A DNA stretch of 48,040 bases from Nemertoderma westbladi (taxonomy: Eukaryota; Xenacoelomorpha; Nemertodermatida; Nemertodermatidae), in contig JAUCBJ010003570.1 of the NCBI GenBank assembly GCA_032718475.1, positions 1-48,040 on the forward strand, written 5' to 3'. This document shows positions 41,072 to 48,040 of this stretch, piece after piece. Position numbers and translations under genes: made by a program. Numbering within the stretch: position 1 is the first letter of the stretch; each line of letters opens with the position of its first letter. The notes under the pieces are model-generated. The model was given only the letters and a program-made list of their open reading frames with translations. It had not been told where the DNA came from and made no database searches.

Positions 41072-42100
41072 TTTGTTCTTTATTCTTTATAATCCATTCC
41101 ATTCCTTTACTTCCTTTTTATATTCTTTTCTCCAATATTAACAGTGGAAACAGGCCTTCTGAATAAAACCCAGTTCTTCTTTTCACATTCGCTATTTCTG
41201 AAATAGTTTATTTTCCCACTCGCCAACCACAAACACAATATTTATAAAAAAATGTTTAGCTTACCTACATTCTCATCTATTCAACGCTTGCTTTAAAACT
41301 TCTTGCGGATAACGAACACATTATCATTGAAATATCCAAACATATCCAAATCAAATAAATTTTATCGATTAATGAAATTATCCTTGGTTAGATTTCAACG
41401 TATTCAGGGCAGACCTCGTCTCGTCGCAATTTCAGTTCCAAGGATAATTATATAACTGTCCCCAGTCTACAGGGAAGAAAACATGAGAGAAAATGGGAAA
41501 GTAGCAGGTTGTAACACCGTTGTATTTTTGCGAGTATTCCGCAGTTATTTACGACGATTTTCTCCTTGAAACCTGTTTGTCCAGGATATGAACCAAGGGT
41601 GTAACGCCACCCCTCCCCCATCGCTACTAGTTATTCATTTTCTAAGAATCCCATTGATGATGAAGAATTAAGTATTGTTTAGACTCCTCCTGTTGTCGTA
41701 TGTGTATCAATTATCTGTGAAGTGGAATAAATAAACCTAAATATGGCTGTGAAGGAAATGGTGTCAGTAGTAGTGGCAAAGGCGTATGGAGTTCATGTGT
41801 TTGATTGATGGTTAATTCCGATAAAATGTGATAAGAAAGACTAAACAATATTTGTATGCCAAAATGGTAGTGATAACCTAAATATTAATTCAAATATATT
41901 ATATATTTTGCAGTATGTTATATTTATAGTCATATTTATAAAAATATAAACCGATATGGTTAACTGTTTACACCCTTTCATATACAATTCCCAATTTAAT
42001 TAACAAATTGTCTGTTGCACTCACGGTATTAATTATTTTTCTTATCCAATAATTTTAACTTTAGAGAGCATCTTAAAATTTATCGTCAGGAATCAAAATC
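41072..42100. other. Upstream region of receptor gene 2
   Basis: No gene is visible. TTAACTTTAG at about 42055-42064, after a T-rich stretch, could be a 3' splice site for a 5'-UTR intron of the receptor. Confidence 0.35.
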
Positions 42101-43576
42101 ATGTATATAAATATCTTATGTATGTTGATCATGATCAGGCTTTTTAGTGCGAACTCAAATATAGAAATAGTTCCTCCCAGCAGTAGAGTTTGCTTCCGTA
42201 CAGGAGATAAACTAGTTATATTTTGTCAGGAAGATACATTCGGACATACACATGCGAGTGATACTCCCTTTGGATTGCATTTAGTTCTACCTCATGACGA
42301 GGGAGATGTTATTTTATTGCGTTCCAGAAATCATGAGCCCCATCAATTACATCCCAGAGGCGAAATCCAGGTTAATGAAACTTCTCATAGAATTACTTTC
42401 ACTATCAATAAGTTGCTTCCTGTTGAGGTTTCTACAGAAAATATATTCAAATGTGTCTGGAAGGATGACAATTACACGATCTCTCAAGCGTCTCTTCCTG
42501 CTGTTTGTTCTGTCGACAAGGATCTTGAATGCGGTTGCAATGGTCAGTTTGTATCTCATTGTCATGTTGTCTACGATCCCAACTCCAAGGAATTGTTACC
42601 TGGAAACAGAATTCTCAACCTCGATTGCCGTTCGAATAGCATCAATAGTATCATTAAATGGGTACAAAGCAATTATTCTTTAACAAGAAATTATTCAATA
42701 TATAATAATAATAATAATTCGGTTAGATACACTGTGGATGACTTTCATAAGAACTACGAAAATTACGATAATAAAGTGTTTACTTGTGTCGGTGGAATCG
42801 AATCATGTGAAGTAATTATTATAGTGGAATATTCGCCCTTCAATCGCGATAATAATGTCTTAAACGATAACATCACTCAGCATAAAGGAATTAAATATGA
42901 TATATTAGAAGATAATAATACTTTCGTTACTGACCCAATTGCGGTGGTCAATCGGACTCATTCACCATCTGACACTATCCCTACAGTGCCATCCATTACT
43001 TCTAATACTACAACTATAAATTGGATTGCATTATTGTTAGTAATAATGATAGTTGTGATAATTATAACTTCTGTTATTATAGCAATATTAATTTACAGAT
43101 GGAAACATGGGTCTGGGAACCAATTAAATATCCCAAGTAGTGCTATTGGTGACACTGGTGATCCCTATGAGAATTACTTTGTTCATTATGATGAGTTTGA
43201 TACTGACCTATCCCTTTTATCAAATGCTGCTTCAAATAAATCCAATGAAGCTTTATTTATGTCAGAGTTTGGCAGTAATTCTAGTAACACCAAAGTTATC
43301 ATCAATGAATTGCACTCAAAATGTTCGTTGTCAGATAAAAATCACCTGAACAAGGATCTTCTTTATAGCAGGGTAAACAAAAGAAAGAAGACGAGGTCAT
43401 TCCAGGATGATATCGAGCCTATTGTGGAACAATCTACACATAGCATTGATGTTGATTATGATGTCTGTAAACCAGTTATAGTAGCGTACAATCCTGGCCC
43501 AGGGTCTTCGAGTGACGAAGATGATAACATTGTAGTACACGAGTCCAAATATTATGTCATAGAAACGGAAGTTTGA
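42101..43576 (+). CDS. Ig-like type I receptor 2 with ITIM-like tail
   Basis: Single-exon ORF of 491 residues. Signal peptide about 1-18. Domain 1 (21-163) is nearly identical to that of receptor 1 (C42...C118, Cys-rich end C136-C154). Domain 2 (about 170-246) is a typical Ig fold: C176, W187, FTC229. A short Ser/Thr/Asn stalk and a strongly hydrophobic membrane segment (307-332) follow, then a 159-residue cytoplasmic tail. The tail has tyrosine motifs L420-x-Y422-x-x-V425 and S482-x-Y484-x-x-I487 that fit the ITIM consensus, plus acidic stretches. In vertebrate and invertebrate immune receptors such motifs recruit SH2 phosphatases; that role here is inferred. It lacks the third domain and Gly-Pro tail of its paralogue. 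Confidence 0.8.
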   Translation: MYINILCMLIMIRLFSANSNIEIVPPSSRVCFRTGDKLVIFCQEDTFGHTHASDTPFGLHLVLPHDEGDVILLRSRNHEPHQLHPRGEIQVNETSHRITFTINKLLPVEVSTENIFKCVWKDDNYTISQASLPAVCSVDKDLECGCNGQFVSHCHVVYDPNSKELLPGNRILNLDCRSNSINSIIKWVQSNYSLTRNYSIYNNNNNSVRYTVDDFHKNYENYDNKVFTCVGGIESCEVIIIVEYSPFNRDNNVLNDNITQHKGIKYDILEDNNTFVTDPIAVVNRTHSPSDTIPTVPSITSNTTTINWIALLLVIMIVVIIITSVIIAILIYRWKHGSGNQLNIPSSAIGDTGDPYENYFVHYDEFDTDLSLLSNAASNKSNEALFMSEFGSNSSNTKVIINELHSKCSLSDKNHLNKDLLYSRVNKRKKTRSFQDDIEPIVEQSTHSIDVDYDVCKPVIVAYNPGPGSSSDEDDNIVVHESKYYVIETEV

Positions 43577-45253
43577 TTAGCGTGTTCTTTGTTTTATACA
43601 TCTATCGGTATTCCCCCAAGGATGCTTATGATACTCAGAATCTAAACTCTGTGAATAATGGCGTGATCGCGATCTGACATACATTATACAAATTTACAAT
43701 TTATCTGCCTCATCAAGTGAGACTCTGCCTTTTTTTATTAAATCTTCAATGAATATCAAATTTGACTTTTTCTAATTATAAATTTTAGAATTATCGCCCC
43801 TTTATTAATTATTGTATCACTTATAATGTTTTGTTATCCTCAAACGATGCAACTTGTCACTTTGTTTCAGCACAATGGCACAGGTCTCGAAAATGAGAAA
43901 CATTGTTACAACAATTTGTGTTATCCACGTTATTAATTTTAATGTTGCTAAACTTATCGTCCAAAGTTGCTCTTGGGAGCGCACTTGTAGAATGTTTCTG
44001 AAAGAAGTTGAAGCAATATAAGTTGCATCGCGTGAGCCACTCAATTTTGTAATTTATTAGTGTTTTTATTCAGTTATATATATTTAATTAGGTAAAATGT
44101 TTACAGCTTTTGATTCTATAATAGAATGAACTGTACAATATATTCATAATTTAAGTTTAGATATTTTTCTTCTTATATTAAAAACCTATCGGTATTTTTC
44201 AGGTTGGATTGTTGTGTGCAAACGCTGATACCGAGAATGATGACTTGTATTAATACTGTTTTATCACAACGCCGTCTATAAATAGTAAAAATAGTAAAAG
44301 TTTGTTGTGTTGCTAAACACAAAATATTGCGGACGACATTCTATTAATTCCTTGAGGGTGATCCTCGGCCATTATTGGTTGACTGAAGACGATACGCCTT
44401 ATAATCCCTCGTCCACCAGTTAACCCAACCAACTAGCGGTACTGCCTGTTTCCTCTGTCGAAAAACCAGATGAAGTAAGGTTTGCGGAGCATTGGTTATT
44501 GTCGTGGAGTTATTAACACGAAGCTTGAAGTAGAACCATTCTTTGCAACCATTGAGTTTTTAGAAAATAAAATATGAACTGGACTCATTCCAAAGCCACC
44601 CACGCACAATGTCCAACATCCACGCATCGTCAGTGAGTTTAAAGATCACAAATGGTGCAAATTACATAAATTTCCATGCAGTACTGACTACTCATCAAGC
44701 CACTAAGCCACACAAAACTGGATCTAAAAGCTACGCAGACAGCAGACTACGACAAATAGTTAATCGTAACGCGATTCTCATATATTGTTTTGGCCCTGTA
44801 ACTGTACTGTAACCTCTTCCTTTCCCTCACTTGATAATTATGATTTGTCTGCTTTGGTTGTCGGTAGTTGGCGTTGCGTTTACACTCCAACAAACTTACT
44901 ATACTATCTATAATACAGTTGCCTGTCGCATTCGCCCAAATACGTCAGGTATATAACTGGAACGTGTGCAATGTACATAGTGACAGGAAGATGCAATCGC
45001 TCAAGTTATCATGAGTAGGAATGTTTGGGATGGGATGGGGGTGGCGTGGTTAGTGTCCCAGAGAGGATATCATAGTGTTGGGCGAGCCACGAAAGTAAGC
45101 GAGCTTAGCATACGGGTACCACTATCTCAACCTGTGTGTCTGTTAATCTGTAGATCCGTATATTTAAATGTTAATAACTCAATCGATGAAACATACTTTG
45201 TACATGCTGCTTGGCAAAAGTTTGGAAGTTTTCACAATGATTACAAATAATAA
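43577..45253. other. 3' flank and intergenic, no gene recognised
   Basis: AT-rich, with no frame over 80 codons that shows a domain. 45011-45120 has GTGGCGTGGTTAGTGTCCC, weakly SINE-like, but no B box was identified. Confidence 0.4.
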
Positions 45254-45901
45254 TATTTTATACTACTACTACTACGATCGGCATGCTGCATTGATTGCAG
45301 CTACATTATATATATATTACATACATATTAACAATGCTGTGCCGGCTTGTCGACAAAATTGTGCCACCACAACTCCTTATCACCCATGACATTTGCTAGA
45401 TCATCCGCATCTTCAAGGCCAGTGTCCTTTAAGATGCGTCTCAAGAAAGTCATGGGCTGTCAACCATGCTTATTCACTCCACGAGTTCGCCAAAGAACAA
45501 GATTATGCACTGGCTGGTCCTCACGGCGAAAGCAATGTCCTGCAAAGCGGAGGCGATTTTGTTCTAGTGTCAAGCTTGGGGGAACCAATGAGACACCTCC
45601 AATGTTATATAGTTCTGGTTGGAGATGTGTGCATTGTACTTGACACAATGAACCCGGCGTAGCATTCTTGTGAATGTGCCATCCAGAGATTTGGTGTCCT
45701 CACCAGTTAGAGCCCAGCATGGACTCCCGTAGAGGAGTACTGGAACTACTGCTGCTCTAAATAATCGGACCTTAAGTTTCCGATTAATTCTAGGTGACTT
45801 CCAAATCCTGGAAAGCCTATTCAAGGCTGCCCATGCCTTTCCCTTACGTATTCGAAGGTCCTCACCTGACTTCCGGATCCATGATCCCAGGTAACAGAAG
45901 G
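45254..45901 (-). pseudogene. LINE-2 3' part, interrupted by LTR C
   Basis: The reverse complement matches 19850-20455: the 3' TAG-type repeat lies at 45258-45278, then come RLRFAGHCFRRED, TRMLRRVHCVKYNAHIS and YGSPCWALT coding, with small frameshifts. The match stops at CAGAAG/G (45895-45901), where the next LTR begins; in the 19.8-kb copy this is the ACTTCTGTTACCTGGGATC point. The LINE was thus present before the LTR element. Confidence 0.9.
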
Positions 45902-46024
45902 TGTAAGCGGATTCAATTCCGCCTCATTACCGACCAGAAAATGGGATAGTGGCATTTTCAGCAATATGTTGGAGATACGAGAGTAGCAATATTAATCTCG
46001 TATCACAACCAACATTTGGGGGGT

Positions 46025-46079
<55 letters not shown>

Positions 46080-46640
46080 GGGTGGGGGGGGGGGGCAACA
46101 CAAGCCCCGAAGCCACGCACAAAGGAAGGTTAGAGGTCATACCACCTCGGAGGGGACACAGCTAGTAGAGGCTAGCAGCAGAGGGGACAACACTCCCAGA
46201 GAGTGCCAGGGTGACAAATAGGATATTAGCCAATAAGGAGGAGGGAAGCACGTGATAGGGCACAGAAGAGCATCCATTAGTAACAGGCCAAAGTAGCGTA
46301 GGAGGTGAAGCAATATTGGTATATCAATCATATATTACCTTTATATATATTACCCGGTTTGTGATTCAGTTAGTTAGTTACCCAGTTTTAGTGCAGACCA
46401 GTAACATTGTTTCCACCGTCATCGTATATCGGCTGTCATCATACATTACCATTACCGGTATCAGACATATACAATCTTTATTGTGCTACTATTATTATAT
46501 ATATATTACAACACAAGGAATAACATCAAAACTCTGAACTATTTTCTCCAATGGCCTCGGCCAAGCAATCAACACCATCCCAGCCAACGGTGACGCGTAT
46601 AAAATAAACCTACCCGGTCGGGATCACTGATCCCGTCACA
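45902..46640 (+). repeat. LTR C, diverged BEL/Pao LTR
   Basis: 739 bp, TGTAAGCGG...CCCGTCACA. The ends, the GATCACTGATCCCGTCACA tail and the following leader (AAACTGTGAC-GC-AGA) match LTR B and its leader, while the middle is strongly diverged. It contains 54 uninterrupted G (46025-46078) and a second run of 12. Only this 5' LTR is in the window. Confidence 0.8.
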
Positions 46641-46697
46641 GTGAAACAATTGCCAACAACCACTAAACTGTGACTGCCAGAAAGAAGTAAAGTAAAT

Positions 46698-48040
46698 ATG
46701 AGTGAGCCAAAGAGAGCCCAGAGATTCAGAGGGAGAGAGGACGCCGCCGCGGACCCGGACAACACCAATCAAACAATCCGCGAGGCCGCGACACGACGGT
46801 ATCGACCTGCGACGCCGGATTCGCCGACAAGGGATGATCCGGTTACCCCAAGCGGAGGGCGGGCCGTCAACCACGAGGGAGGGATGAGTCGATGCACGAC
46901 GGCGGTCGGAGTACCGAATTCGCTGGCCAGCCACAGGCCGAGGGCGATGGACGGCCCACCGGAACGGCGATGGTGGGGCCGCCGTACGACGCCGAACGAG
47001 GAGAAGAGGACAAGATGTCGGCGAAGAGGAGCTCGGGACGAGCGATCGGCTCGACGGGCCTACAATGCCACAAAGAAACTAATGAAGGAGGCCAGAGAGG
47101 GAGGAAAGGTAGACCAGCCTAAGTTACACCAAAGGCTAGGTGAGTCTAACAAACATTTCCGGTATCTAGTCCGCTTTGGACAGGGAGAACTGGCGAGTGA
47201 GAGAGCGAGGGGGGTCGCCACCGAACTGTTCGAACTGTGGCGATCCGGGTTATGGAGCCTGAAGTAGTGTACGTAGGGGCCATATTTAGTGGATGCTAGG
47301 GGAATTAAGTTAGTGGTTGGGCGGATCCGCACAAGTCCGAACCCGAGGTTAACCCCGAGGATTCGGTCTCGTCGGTTAGTGAGAACCCCAGAAAGCAGGG
47401 GAAAGTTAGTAGGACAGAGAGGGCGACGGGAGTCCGTCGCGACCGATAAGTCCGCTACATCCTCCGCAAAAGCAAGACAGGTGTTAGAGATAGATCTGGC
47501 GTGTCAATTAGAACCTTGTGGCACTGGATCAAAGGAATTGGAGAGGACAACTGGAAGAGGGAACTGCGATATTAGAGAAAGTGAGAGAGGGCAAAGAGAG
47601 GGCTGAGAGGGTAACAAGAAACTTTAGAGAGAGCGAAGAGAAGATGGTTGAGAGGATTGCGAGAGAGGGCAGAGTTGGCCGACCAAAGTATGAAGGAGGA
47701 TAGAGAGAGAGAGAGAGGGCGGGCAGACGTATGAGGGATGATATGCATACCCGGTTAAGGGGGCTTATGCAATATCAGGCAAACAAAAGCTAATCAAACC
47801 TTTATTGCAGGAAATAATCTTTTACAAAATAATAATAATTCTGATTTAAATATACAAAATAATAACCCTAATTTAAACGCACAAAATAATCTAAATAATA
47901 ATTTTAATTCAAACGCGCAAAATAATTCAAATAACGTTTTACCTGGTGATAGTAATTCTAATTTAAATATACAAAATAATTCAAATAATTTAAATAATTT
48001 AGAAAAAAATAATATTGATCACGGTGCTATTAATACAAAT
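46698..48040 (+). pseudogene. BEL-family gag behind LTR C, runs off right edge
   Basis: ATG 46698 lies 57 bp inside LTR C. The frame to 47267 (190 codons) is collinear with the gag behind LTR B: TIREAATRRYRPATPDSP, RRAYNATKKLMKEAREGGK, LGESNKHFRYLVRFGQGELASERARGVATELFELW. Frameshifts near 47235-47290 and 47400 move the homology to other frames. A coiled coil follows (47518-47700: QLEEGTAILEKVREGKERAE, FRESEEKMVERIARE). From 47790 to the edge the frame is Asn-rich (QNNNNSDLNIQNNNPN...HGAINTN), as behind LTR B. The capsid, protease and polymerase should lie beyond the window. Confidence 0.7.

Overview
The window is eukaryotic and invertebrate-like. Spliceable exons with GT/AG borders, two intronless Ig-type receptor genes and a dense population of LTR and non-LTR retrotransposons rule out a bacterial or phage origin. 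The mix of BEL/Pao and Gypsy LTR elements, APE-type LINEs, a hAT-like end, tRNA-derived SINE pieces and frequent TAGGCCTA/TACCGGTA words suggests a marine invertebrate (mollusc, hemichordate or echinoderm would all fit). I cannot name the species.

Layout. 1-463 (-) is the start of a gag-like ORF that runs off the left edge. 464-3640 is non-coding with tandem duplications. 3640-9507 (+) is a BEL/Pao-type element that keeps gag and aspartic protease but lacks reverse transcriptase and integrase; it is rich in G-tracts and 44-bp hairpin minisatellites and ends in a 577-bp LTR (LTR A). 10738-13887 (-) is a host gene with a 33-unit QDQQQYPES-type repeat; its intron carries a LINE fragment. 14246-20460 is a LINE nest: pieces of one family (called LINE-2 here) on + surround a nearly intact APE-type LINE (LINE-1) on -. 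A possible first exon lies at 21175-21243 (-) and a terminal exon at 23078-23294 (-). 22.8-25.5 kb holds inverted repeats, a tRNA-derived foldback and a 63-bp satellite. 25.8-32.5 kb (-) is a graveyard: LINE-2, a BEL gag-pro-RT pseudogene, a Gypsy integrase tail cut by a hAT-like end, and a BEL gag behind LTR B, which is about 99% identical to LTR A. 32.5-36.2 kb holds decayed gag and a PHD-type LINE ORF1.

The most interesting part is 36.6-43.6 kb (+). It contains two paralogous, intronless, single-pass Ig-like receptors. Their first ectodomain is about 99% identical in DNA over roughly 400 bp, while the second domain, stalk, membrane segment and cytoplasmic tail are strongly diverged. One tail is a 93-residue Gly-Pro tract and the other has two ITIM-like tyrosine motifs. 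This looks like a diversifying recognition-receptor family with gene conversion.

From 45.25 kb to the end, a LINE-2 copy (-) is interrupted by a second BEL LTR (LTR C, with an uninterrupted 54-G run) and its gag, which leaves the window on the right. LTR A and LTR B are flanked on their outer sides by the same 5-bp word ACTCT in matching orientation. They may therefore be the two ends of one element split by an inversion or by an assembly error.
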